NCBI GenBank assembly: GCA_903842065.1
Contig: CAIMKZ010000095.1
Location: forward strand, 1 to 64,000
Length of the DNA stretch: 64,000 nucleotides
Direction of reading: 5' to 3'
Source: an uncultured Acidobacteriaceae bacterium
Lineage (GTDB): Bacteria; Acidobacteriota; Terriglobia; Terriglobales; Acidobacteriaceae
The position numbers were made by a program, and so were the translations under genes. Shown here one piece after another: positions 25,829 through 32,981 of the stretch; position 1 is the stretch's first letter; every line of letters starts with the position of its first letter. The notes under the pieces were generated by a model that worked only from the letters and a program-made list of their open reading frames with translations, was not told the DNA's origin and made no database searches.

Positions 25829-27436
25829 ATGGCAGCTCCATCCGAAGCCCTTCCCACCGGCACATTAGGCAAAGTCCGTCCCCACCCCAGCCAGAACGAA
25901 GCCCTGCTCTTTGAGAAATCCTCGCCCGGCAAGCGCGCCTACAAGCTCCCCGCGCTCGATGTGCCTGCTGTGAATGCCCCAGAACTACTCCAGGATGTCT
26001 ACCGCACGCAGCCCGCGCTGCTCCCCGAGCTCTCCGAGATCGAGATCGTCCGCCACTTCACCCGCCTCTCCACCTGGAACTACTCGATCGACGCCGGCAT
26101 GTACCCCCTCGGCTCCTGCACCATGAAGTACAACCCGCGCGTCAACGAACTCGTCGCCCGCACCGAAGGCCTCGCCGAAGCCCATCCCTACCGCCCAGAA
26201 TCCCTCGCTCAGGGCGCGCTTCAAGTCATTGAGCTTCTCCAGAACTGCCTCACCGAGATCACCGGCATGGATGCCGTCACCCTCCAGCCGGCCGCCGGCG
26301 CGCACGGCGAGTTCACCGGAATCCTGCTCGTCCGAGCCTGGCACGAGTCGCAAGGCAACCCGCGCAAAAAAATCCTCATCCCCGACTCGGCCCACGGCAC
26401 CAATCCTGCCACCGCGGCCATCTGCGGCTATCAGGTTGAAAACCTCAAGTCCAACCCCCTCGGCGGCATCGATCTCGAAGCCCTCACGCGCCAGGTCACC
26501 GAAGACACGGCCGCGCTCATGCTCACCAACCCCTCCACCATCGGTGTCTTCGAGAGCGATATCCACCGCGTCGCCGAGATCCTCCACGCCAAAGGCGCGC
26601 TCCTCTATATGGATGGCGCCAACATGAACGCCCTGGTCGGCAAGGTCCGCCCCGGCGACTTCGGCGTCGACGTCATGCACCTCAACCTCCACAAGACCTT
26701 TTCGACCCCCCACGGCGGCGGCGGCCCCGGCTCCGGCCCGGTGGCCTGCAAAGCCTTCTTAGAGCCATTCCTTCCCACACCGGTGCTCGTAAGAAGGACA
26801 GGGACTGAGGGACTAGGGACTAGGGAAGGCAGTTCCACCACGAACATGGCTGCCCCAGGTGCCTCGCACTTGGGCACCTGGGAGAGTAAGGACTCAACCA
26901 GCCTCCACTGGAACTACAACCGGCCCCACTCCGTCGGCCGAGTCCGCGCCTTCTACGGAAACACCGGCGTACTCATCCGCGCCCTGGCCTACATCCTCGC
27001 CAACGGGCCAGACGGTCTCCGCCAGACCACCGAAGACGCCGTCCTCAACGCCAACTACATCCGCGCCCGCCTCCAGGACATCTACGAGCTGCCCTACAAG
27101 ACCGCCTCCATGCACGAGGTCGTCTTCAGCGACAAGCGCCAGGCCGCCCGCGGCGTCAAAACCGGCGACATCGCCAAGCGCCTCATCGACTACGGCTTCC
27201 ACCCCTACACGGTCAGCTTCCCCATGATCGTCCCCGGCGCACTCATGATCGAGCCCACCGAGAGCGAATCTCTTGAAGAATTGGATCTCTTCATCGAAGC
27301 CATGCGCTCCATCGCCCGCGAAGCCGAAGAGACCCCCGACCTCGTCAAATCCGCCCCCCACTCCACGCGCATCCGCCGCCTCGACGAGGTCCGCGCCGCC
27401 CGCTCGCCCCACCTCCGCTGGAAGCCCCAGGCCTGA
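25829..27436 (+). CDS. gcvPB: Glycine dehydrogenase (decarboxylating) subunit 2, with in-frame repeat insertion
   Basis: A 535-residue PLP-binding subunit of the two-part glycine cleavage P-protein. Conserved blocks are GMYPLGSCTMKYNPR, GAHGEFTGILL, DSAHGTNPATAA and HLNLHKTFSTPHGGGGPG, with the PLP lysine at Lys289. Between residues ~322 and 360 is a stretch absent from normal GcvPB proteins (RTGTEGLGTREGSSTTNM and onward to DSTSLHW). It is encoded by a GGGACTA tandem repeat plus a palindromic GGTGCCCC-type element; the normal sequence resumes at YNRPHSVGRVRAFYGN. The frame is intact. Start chosen at MAAPSEALPTG (AGAGG 8 bases upstream); an ATG at 25769 is possible. gcvT, gcvH and gcvPA are not nearby. 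Confidence 0.9.
   Translation: MAAPSEALPTGTLGKVRPHPSQNEALLFEKSSPGKRAYKLPALDVPAVNAPELLQDVYRTQPALLPELSEIEIVRHFTRLSTWNYSIDAGMYPLGSCTMKYNPRVNELVARTEGLAEAHPYRPESLAQGALQVIELLQNCLTEITGMDAVTLQPAAGAHGEFTGILLVRAWHESQGNPRKKILIPDSAHGTNPATAAICGYQVENLKSNPLGGIDLEALTRQVTEDTAALMLTNPSTIGVFESDIHRVAEILHAKGALLYMDGANMNALVGKVRPGDFGVDVMHLNLHKTFSTPHGGGGPGSGPVACKAFLEPFLPTPVLVRRTGTEGLGTREGSSTTNMAAPGASHLGTWESKDSTSLHWNYNRPHSVGRVRAFYGNTGVLIRALAYILANGPDGLRQTTEDAVLNANYIRARLQDIYELPYKTASMHEVVFSDKRQAARGVKTGDIAKRLIDYGFHPYTVSFPMIVPGALMIEPTESESLEELDLFIEAMRSIAREAEETPDLVKSAPHSTRIRRLDEVRAARSPHLRWKPQA
26800..26826 (+). repeat. GGGACTA-type short tandem repeat inside gcvPB
   Basis: GGGACTGA, GGGACTA, GGGACTA and GGGA units in the coding strand, translated as GTEGLGTREG. 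Confidence 0.85.
26847..26886 (+). repeat. GGTGCCCC-type hairpin repeat, copy D, inside gcvPB
   Basis: Arms CCCAGGTGCC (26854-26863) and GGCACCTGGG (26873-26882) preceded by GGCTGCC and followed by GAGAG; translated in frame as AAPGASHLGTWES. Confidence 0.85.
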
Positions 27437-27642
27437 GCCCAGCCACATCCAAACCAACCACCACTGCGGTGCCCCATCCTCGCCGCGTTCTTGATTTTGC
27501 GGCTATGGTGGGAACCACCACCCCCAACCCACCATCTGGAGGGAGCAGGGGCCTTCAGGGCCCCTGAATTTCGTCCCCAATTAAAAGAAATTCGGCGCGC
27601 GTCCCACCGGGATGCGCGCCGACCCAATCCTCCCGTTCAAAG

Positions 27643-27710
27643 CCGGGTGCCCCCGGTCCCTCGTCCGCCGCGCCTGCCCGCCGTGGCGGGGCGGAGGGAC
27701 CGGGGAAAGC
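27643..27710 (+). repeat. GGTGCCCC hairpin repeat, copy E (long stem)
   Basis: GGGTGCCCCCGGTCCCTC pairs with GGAGGGACCGGGG at the far side of a GC-rich inner stem (CCGCGCC/GGCGGGG), tail AAAGC. The spacer ACCCTCAAC after it recurs in the array at 63136-63427. Confidence 0.8.
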
Positions 27711-27749
27711 ACCACCCTCAACTAGCCACTCTCAACCACCCACAAAAAT

Positions 27750-27786
27750 GGGTGCCCCATGTCTCGATTCTGAGACATGGGAGAGC
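27750..27786 (+). repeat. GGTGCCCC hairpin repeat, copy F
   Basis: Arms CCATGTCTC / GAGACATGG; the stem differs from copy B at one base pair with both sides changed. Confidence 0.85.
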
Positions 27787-28021
27787 AAAGAACCCAACAC
27801 CAACGCTTGTCATATCAGCGAAGGTCGCCGCGGCGACCGAAGTCGAAAGCTCGCCCGCCGTGGTGGGGACCTGCGGTTGCTCTTGCTTTTGTATTTCGTT
27901 GCTTTGAAAGGGCGAAGAACCCATCACCAACGCTTGTCATCCTGAGCAAAGCCCCGCGCGCGGGGCGAAGTCGAAGGACCTGCGGTTGTTCTTGCTTTTG
28001 CATTTTGCGGTTTGAAAGGGC
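27787..28021 (+). repeat. Two tandem ~110-127 base units with CTTGTCAT-CTGAGC core
   Basis: Unit 1 (27787-27913) and unit 2 (27914-28021) both run AAGAACCCA, CACCAACGCTTGTCAT, an inner GC hairpin (GTCGCCGCGGCGAC or CCCCGCGCGCGGGG), GAAGTCGAA, CTGCGGTTG, CTTGCTTTTG, and end GAAAGGGC. An inverted relative of the core lies at 29031-29063. Confidence 0.8.
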
Positions 28022-28162
28022 ATGACTTCAGTCGTGCCGCAAAGGGCAACAAAACTTCGCGGGCTTCAGCCCCTGAGCTTCTCGGAGTTTGCTGGTTTCT
28101 TCGCCCTGATGTATGCTGGCCGCACATTCTCAGCTCTCATTCGATTCAATGGAGATTATGTG

Positions 28163-28939
28163 ATGCGGATTTATCGTGTGTTGATCGTGTTTTGCTTTTG
28201 CGCAATGCTTTGCCAAGCTCAAACACCAAAAATAGACCAGACGCGGCTCAGTCAGGTGCGCGAGAAATACGATGCTCCGTTCAACAGGAACTTACAGTCC
28301 TTTGATTGCGCTGTCGATTTCAGTTGGAAGCAGCACTTCACTGAGACGACACGCGTAGGAGATGAAGGGACAGACGAGGAACTCGAGAAGATCTTTCAGC
28401 CGATTCGGAACCGCGTTACGGTGACGCGACAGAATGTTATCGTTTCCTCCGGACTTACGGACGACGCAATAATGAAGCTACCCCACGGCGGCATGGCTGA
28501 GTTCCTGCTGGAGCATGCGGTGCAGAAGAGCCTCTATGGCTGGTTGCCCGCAAGCACGAACACAGTCCTTCCGAATCTCGCCACGCCGGTCTCCTTCGAA
28601 CAATCCCCGTCCGGCTACAAACTTTCTTTCAAGATTCAGACCTATGACGTCGAGATGGTAATTGCTCCTGATATGCGCTTGCAGAGGACAGCCGTGAAGG
28701 GATCTCCATCCGATTACTTTGAGACATCATTCGAGCCTGGCCAGCAGGGGTTTCTTTTGGCCTCATGGACAATGGGTGAAGACGGGAACACCGAGCGGGG
28801 CAACAGCCTGATCTACACCTTTACCTACCAGACCGTAGGCGGTGTGGAGTTACCCGAGCACGTTGCTGTAATCAGAGAAAGTCACCATGAGGTATGGCGA
28901 TACACGTTGAGCGACTGTAGCGTGAAGACCAATAATTGA
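28163..28939 (+). CDS. Secreted protein of unknown function
   Basis: A 258-residue protein with a clear signal peptide (MRIYRVLIVFCFCAMLCQAQ). The mature part is beta-rich, with no family I recognise. Segments such as GMAEFLLEHAVQKSLYGW and SGYKLSFKIQTYDVEMVIAPDM suggest a periplasmic or outer-surface protein. The frame is open back to 28022, but that part is repeat-derived; ATG 28163 has GGAG 9-12 bases upstream. Its third-position GC is lower than its neighbours, which may indicate transfer. It stands alone between repeat-rich spacers. Confidence 0.75.
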   Translation: MRIYRVLIVFCFCAMLCQAQTPKIDQTRLSQVREKYDAPFNRNLQSFDCAVDFSWKQHFTETTRVGDEGTDEELEKIFQPIRNRVTVTRQNVIVSSGLTDDAIMKLPHGGMAEFLLEHAVQKSLYGWLPASTNTVLPNLATPVSFEQSPSGYKLSFKIQTYDVEMVIAPDMRLQRTAVKGSPSDYFETSFEPGQQGFLLASWTMGEDGNTERGNSLIYTFTYQTVGGVELPEHVAVIRESHHEVWRYTLSDCSVKTNN

Positions 28940-29132
28940 TTCAGTGATTCTGAAAGCACTCGCATTCGGGTCGGATCGTCGCCAATCCGGAAGTATCGCC
29001 GATGAAAATTCCCCAAAAGCAGCCGCAGATCCTTCGACTCCGCTGCGCTTCGCTCAGGATGACAGTGCCTGGGGAGCTATTTGCCTGACCTAGAGCATCG
29101 TGGACGCATTGTCGCCGATCCGTCCCCAACCC

Positions 29133-29175
29133 TTTCCCCGCGCCTGCCCGCCGTGGCGCGGCGGAGGGACCGGGG
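29133..29175 (+). repeat. Degenerate relative of hairpin copy E
   Basis: Shares CGCGCCTGCCCGCCGTGGCG and GGCGGAGGGACCGGGG with 27670-27705 but has lost the GGTGCCCC side. Confidence 0.6.
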
Positions 29176-29186
29176 TTCTTCTTCTC

Positions 29187-29226
29187 CCTCACCCCTGACC
29201 CCTGCCCCCTGCCCCCTGCCCCCTGA
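29187..29226 (+). repeat. CCCCTGC heptamer tandem repeat
   Basis: About five units of CCCCTGC/CCCCTGA in a row; related in unit length to the GGGACTA repeats. Confidence 0.75.
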
Positions 29227-29561
29227 AATACCCGTCAACCCCCGATCCCACCAAAAACCAATGCAACCTGTTCATCCCAAACGAAATATAGATCTCTCTA
29301 CCCCTGCATACAATTGCCCCTCCCCGCTCTACTCTTGACCTGGAGTCAAAAAATCTCTCCCGGGACCGGCTCGTCTGGTCACCGGGCGCGGCTAAACCAT
29401 GTATTTTCAATACTTCCAGATCTCATGTCGTTGAAAAGAAAGAACATACCGCAGGATATCAAACTCTAACCCGCACAAAGCAAAGACTTTTTAGACTTTT
29501 GGTAGGGGGAGGGGGGGCCCCTGTGGGGGGGCCTGTGCCCCGCAAGCCAGAAGGAGGAACC

Positions 29562-29843
29562 ATGAACTACGACTGCAAAATCTGCCGCCATCTCATGCCC
29601 ACCGGACGCAAATGTAAGGCCCCCGCCATGCGCAACTCGGCCTACTGCCGCCACCACAGGCTCGATAAGTCGACCCGTCGCTTCTCACATCGTTCGATCT
29701 CCCCACCGAGATCGAACCTGTCGTTGATGCCTACCCCATCCATGGCATCAGAACCCTCATCCCTGCCTTTCGTCCCTATTCCCTATTCACTGCTTCTCCC
29801 GATTTGCCTCAAACCCCCGCTTTCGGCGATACTTAGGTGTTGA
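29562..29843 (+). CDS. Small zinc-type Cys/His protein, C-terminus probably frameshifted
   Basis: A 93-residue frame starting with a near-perfect Shine-Dalgarno (AAGGAGGA, 3 bases before the ATG). Residues 1-35 (CKICRHLMPTGRKCKAPAMR, then YCRHH) match the C-x2-C...G-x-x-C-x-x-PA-x-x-x-x-x-C-x-x-H pattern of a small protein family common in Acidobacteria. After residue ~45 the sequence becomes low-complexity. In the next frame the DNA reads SFDLPTEIEPVVDAYPI and on, resembling how family members continue (FDLPxxED), so a single-base shift around 29690 is possible. Function unknown. Confidence 0.6.
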   Translation: MNYDCKICRHLMPTGRKCKAPAMRNSAYCRHHRLDKSTRRFSHRSISPPRSNLSLMPTPSMASEPSSLPFVPIPYSLLLPICLKPPLSAILRC

Positions 29844-29954
29844 GTCTTCAAGTCCGGCGCGGACGTGTGTCCGGCCTTTCTGGCCACCCTCAAACAGCGG
29901 CGGCCACTTCCAAGAGACCCCAACAGAGCTTCAAGCTGAAAGGAACACCATCTC

Positions 29955-30209
29955 GTGGTTATGATTCGTCTGGCGCGCATCGGCGCCCGCAAGCAGCCCT
30001 ACTACCGCATCGTTGTCATCGAAAAGGACCGCGCCCGCAACGGCCGCTCGATCGAAGTGGTAGGAACCTACAACCCCCGCACCAACCCCGCCTCGGTCGA
30101 TCTCAAGCACGAGCGCATCGCCTACTGGCGCGGCGTCGGCGCACAGTTTACCCCCATCGTCGACAAGCTCGTCAAGCAGCACCCGGCACCCGCCGCTGTT
30201 GCCGCCTGA
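29955..30209 (+). CDS. rpsP: 30S ribosomal protein S16
   Basis: An 84-residue S16 with the family start MIRLARIGARKQPYYRIVV and VVGTYNPRTNPASVDLKHERIAYWRGVGAQ. The start is GTG at 29955, 10 bases after AAAGGA; an ATG two codons later is the alternative. First gene of rpsP-khpA-rimM; the usual ffh upstream and trmD-rplS downstream are missing. Confidence 0.95.
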   Translation: MVMIRLARIGARKQPYYRIVVIEKDRARNGRSIEVVGTYNPRTNPASVDLKHERIAYWRGVGAQFTPIVDKLVKQHPAPAAVAA

Positions 30210-30267
30210 TTTCGCTCCCCGGCCATCCAGCCGGCTCTGCCCGCCTTGGATTTGGATTTTTCGCCCA

Positions 30268-30288
30268 AGTACCGCTTCCTGTGGTACT
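30268..30288 (+). promoter_or_regulatory. Small hairpin in the rpsP-khpA spacer
   Basis: Arms AGTACC and GGTACT with a 9-base loop, 59-79 bases past the rpsP stop. No T run; it may be a processing or attenuating hairpin. Confidence 0.35.
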
Positions 30289-30337
30289 ATTCGCGCACTG
30301 ATCCAAATCCAGTTGGAACGGGTTCAAGGGTAAGAAC

Positions 30338-30604
30338 ATGACCCAGGCAGATATGGTCGCAGTAGATGAGCTGGTTCGCGAGATTGCGCGAGCCCTGGTA
30401 GATGAGCCGGCCTCCGTCGAAGTGGAATCTGTGGATCGGGACGAAAACACCGTCCTCAGGCTCCGGGTCGCACCGCAGGATGTGGGCAAAGTCATCGGCA
30501 AGCAGGGGCGTACTGCCCGGTCCGTGCGTACGATTCTCGGCGCCGTCAGCATGAAGCTCCATCACCGGTACACCCTCGACATCCTCGAAGAAGACGAAGG
30601 CTAG
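30338..30604 (+). CDS. khpA: KH-domain RNA-binding protein KhpA
   Basis: An 88-residue protein consisting of one KH domain with the RNA-binding loop GKQG (VGKVIGKQGRTARSVRTIL). KhpA homologues bind many RNAs, often with KhpB. AAGGG lies about 7 bases upstream of the ATG. It lies between rpsP and rimM, the standard location in many phyla. Confidence 0.93.
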   Translation: MTQADMVAVDELVREIARALVDEPASVEVESVDRDENTVLRLRVAPQDVGKVIGKQGRTARSVRTILGAVSMKLHHRYTLDILEEDEG

Positions 30605-30646
30605 GAGCAGCTCCATGCCGACATTCCCGGCTCACGCCGGTGCCAG

Positions 30647-31222
30647 GTGCCGGCCGTGACGGTATCCCTGACCGAATGGACTTGGCTGGCGAGGATTCGC
30701 AAGCCGCAAGGCCGAAAGGGCGAGGTTTTCGCCTCGCTCCTTACCGATTTCCCTGAAAAGTTTGCCGAGCGAAAGCACCTCTGGCTGATTCCTGAAACTG
30801 CGTCCGCCTCAGCCCAGACGCCCCGCCAGATAAACCTCGTCTCGCACTGGCTTCACAAAGACGGCGTCGTCCTGCACTTTGAAGGCATCGACTCCATCAC
30901 CGCCGCCGAGCAGATCTGCCACCTTATCGTCGCCATTCCCATGGCTGAGCGTGCTCCGCTCGGCCCCGATGAAGCCTACATCGGCGACCTGGCCGGCTGC
31001 ACGCTCATCGATGTTGCCGCCACGGAGCCGGTAACTGTTGGCGTAGTCGCCGACGTGGATCGCAACTCCGGACCCGTTCCTCTGCTCGTCGTTACCGCAG
31101 ATGACGGAGACGAGATTCTGGTTCCCTTCGCAAAGAGCTTTATACGCAACATCGATCTCGCAGCCCGGCGTCTGGAGATGGCTCTCCCCGAAGGCCTGCT
31201 CGATGTGAATCGTCAGAAGTAA
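30647..31222 (+). CDS. rimM: 16S rRNA processing protein RimM
   Basis: A 191-residue ribosome maturation factor for the 30S head. The N-terminal barrel begins WLARIRKPQGRKGEVFASLLTDFP and the C-terminal PRC barrel holds YIGDLAGCTLID and ILVPFAKSFIRNID. The start is GTG at 30647; no good Shine-Dalgarno is visible, and a GTG three codons later is possible. It ends TAA immediately abutting the opposing gene's stop (TAATTA), so trmD, its usual neighbour, is absent. Confidence 0.9.
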   Translation: MPAVTVSLTEWTWLARIRKPQGRKGEVFASLLTDFPEKFAERKHLWLIPETASASAQTPRQINLVSHWLHKDGVVLHFEGIDSITAAEQICHLIVAIPMAERAPLGPDEAYIGDLAGCTLIDVAATEPVTVGVVADVDRNSGPVPLLVVTADDGDEILVPFAKSFIRNIDLAARRLEMALPEGLLDVNRQK

Positions 31223-32890
31223 TTAGAAAGTGATGGCCACGCCGGCACGCAGCGCGCGCTGATCGGCCGCGAAGATCAGCATCGTGCCGTCGCTCAGCAT
31301 ATAGGGGCGATAACCCTGCGCCAATAAATTCCGCATATCGATCACCGCCTCTAGGCCAACCGACCCCTGCCGCGAGCGCGCCAGCCGCTGCCGGAACTGC
31401 ACGTTCAGATAGGGGTCCATAGCCTCGGAGTCGAACGGTACCGCATCCGAGACAACATCCTCCGGTTGCCAGCGATAGCTGGCGCTCCAGTGAGTTCCGG
31501 TGCCTTCCAGAGTCCCTGAGAGCGAGATCGCATACGTCTGCACCCGCCGTGGACGAAGCTCAGCCATCGCCTGCTCGAACATTGGAGAAGCCATGGCCGG
31601 CATCACCACGGCCTTGCCGGTCGCGTACATGGCGCGGATCAGCGTATTCCCGGGGAGCTTGCGCTCCGCTGTTGCCTCTACGCCCAACGAGGAGTAGCCG
31701 CGAATGCTGCGCCGGACAAGCCCGCTCTCCGGATCGAACAGGACCCGCGCGGCAGCTGGAGACGACCCTGCGGCCCATCTCGCGCTCGCTTCGAGCACCG
31801 GGTTATCGTACTTACTGGAAAAGACTTTAATCCCTGTCGCCGACGTGCTCGAACGGCGCTCCCAGCCCAGTTCCTGATGCACGCCGTGCTCCAGCGTCAA
31901 TCGGCCATCTGCCGTGGCTGCGCGCGGCAGCCTGCCGGACTCGCCGCCTGCCCTGAGTTGCGTCGCAAACCGGTAGCGAACCGTATCGTTCCCGCTGTGC
32001 CATGCGGCCTGCGCAAACGGTAAAGAAAGTGCCAGAACCTCGCCGGTCGTGCCGATCACAGCCTCTACGGCGCCCGCTTCGGCTGTCACCGTGTCGCCCA
32101 AACGCATAGTCTCCCGGCTCACGAACGCCCATTCCGCGATGCCCGAACTTCCCGCACCCATCACGTCGGGATTGATCGCGACTGCCGCAACCGACTGCAC
32201 GGAGCCGACGTAACCCAGATCCTGCTGGAACCCCAGCATCGATTCCATACTGCCGTTCGAACCGGGCGAGAAATCCACCTGCGCCAGCAACTCCCGGCTC
32301 TCGTTTGGGGTATCCGCGATGCTCGCGGTAATGCGCTCTCCACTCTCGCCAAACGTGCCGGCCTGACCGGTCGCCATCAGCCGCGCCTTGAGCCGTGGAG
32401 CCGATCCCTTGCCATCAGAGACCACTACGAGCGGCCCGTCTTCAAGCCAGCGCAACAGCGGACGATCCGCGGCCGAGCGCAGCGTCCACTCCCAGTCGTC
32501 CTTCTGCGCGTTCGTCGAGCGCGGCTCGGCGGGCAGCCACTGGATCACTTCATACAGTGTGTTGAGTGTAAGGTTGACTACCGTACGGCCATTGCGGATG
32601 CGCACATCTTCGCGCAGTGAGGGCAGAAACGATGAGCCCATCGCCTTGAGCGCGTAGCGGCCGGGGAGTATCGATGCGATGGCGAACTGGCCTTGGGCAT
32701 TGGTGTAGACGCTCGAAACCACGCTCAGATCCAGGCGGATCAGCTGGACCTGAGCCCCCATCTGCGGCACGCCGGCGGAGTCGCGAACTACTCCTGACAC
32801 ACTGCCTTGCGCTGCCCGCGCAGGGGCGCACACCGCTGCCAGCAGCAGCGGTATACAGGCGAGTTGAGCACACAGCTTCATTGACTGCAT
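31223..32890 (-). CDS. Outer-membrane TonB-receptor-like protein with carboxypeptidase-regulatory domain
   Basis: A 555-residue exported protein (signal peptide to APARAAQ). Residues ~27-105 form a carboxypeptidase-regulatory/CNA-B-like domain (GSVSGVVRDSAGVPQMGAQVQL ... TNAQGQFAIASILPGRYAL). The rest is rich in alternating strands and ends in Phe (RAGVAITF), as expected of an outer-membrane beta-barrel. It is shorter than the ~1,000-residue acidobacterial Oar/TonB-receptor-like proteins and shows no clear plug, so transport is uncertain. The ATG at 32890 has GGAAG 4 bases upstream. Followed convergently by rimM; preceded by the GWxTD gene on the same strand. Confidence 0.7.
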   Translation of the reverse strand: MQSMKLCAQLACIPLLLAAVCAPARAAQGSVSGVVRDSAGVPQMGAQVQLIRLDLSVVSSVYTNAQGQFAIASILPGRYALKAMGSSFLPSLREDVRIRNGRTVVNLTLNTLYEVIQWLPAEPRSTNAQKDDWEWTLRSAADRPLLRWLEDGPLVVVSDGKGSAPRLKARLMATGQAGTFGESGERITASIADTPNESRELLAQVDFSPGSNGSMESMLGFQQDLGYVGSVQSVAAVAINPDVMGAGSSGIAEWAFVSRETMRLGDTVTAEAGAVEAVIGTTGEVLALSLPFAQAAWHSGNDTVRYRFATQLRAGGESGRLPRAATADGRLTLEHGVHQELGWERRSSTSATGIKVFSSKYDNPVLEASARWAAGSSPAAARVLFDPESGLVRRSIRGYSSLGVEATAERKLPGNTLIRAMYATGKAVVMPAMASPMFEQAMAELRPRRVQTYAISLSGTLEGTGTHWSASYRWQPEDVVSDAVPFDSEAMDPYLNVQFRQRLARSRQGSVGLEAVIDMRNLLAQGYRPYMLSDGTMLIFAADQRALRAGVAITF

Positions 32891-32981
32891 CGTCTTCCGA
32901 CGCGTCCCCAGCTCTTCCCTCAATGCCCCGCGCATGGTCCGGTTCTAACGACCGGTCTGCTGACTCTCTGCGGGTTGACTA

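Larger units (their letters stand above)
27437..28162. other. Repeat-rich spacer between gcvPB and a small secreted protein gene
   Basis: A 726-base gene-free stretch. It contains two GGTGCCCC-type hairpins (E and F), two tandem copies of a 108-127 base unit carrying the CTTGTCATCCTGAGC motif, and a GGCATGACT/AGTCGTGCC palindrome at 28019-28038. Short reading frames here are generated by the repeats. Confidence 0.75.
28940..29561. other. Repeat-rich spacer with no supported gene
   Basis: A 622-base gene-free stretch holding an inverted GAAGTCGAA-type repeat with a CTGAGC/GCTCAG hairpin (29031-29063), a degenerate GC hairpin half (29133-29175), a (CCCCTGC)n tract (29187-29226) and a G-run (29502-29530). 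Confidence 0.7.

Noticed and set aside
27748..28025. Short frames starting MGAPCLDSETWE and similar as real small proteins
   Set aside because: The same peptide pattern arises wherever the hairpin repeat is translated; it reflects the repeat, not a gene.
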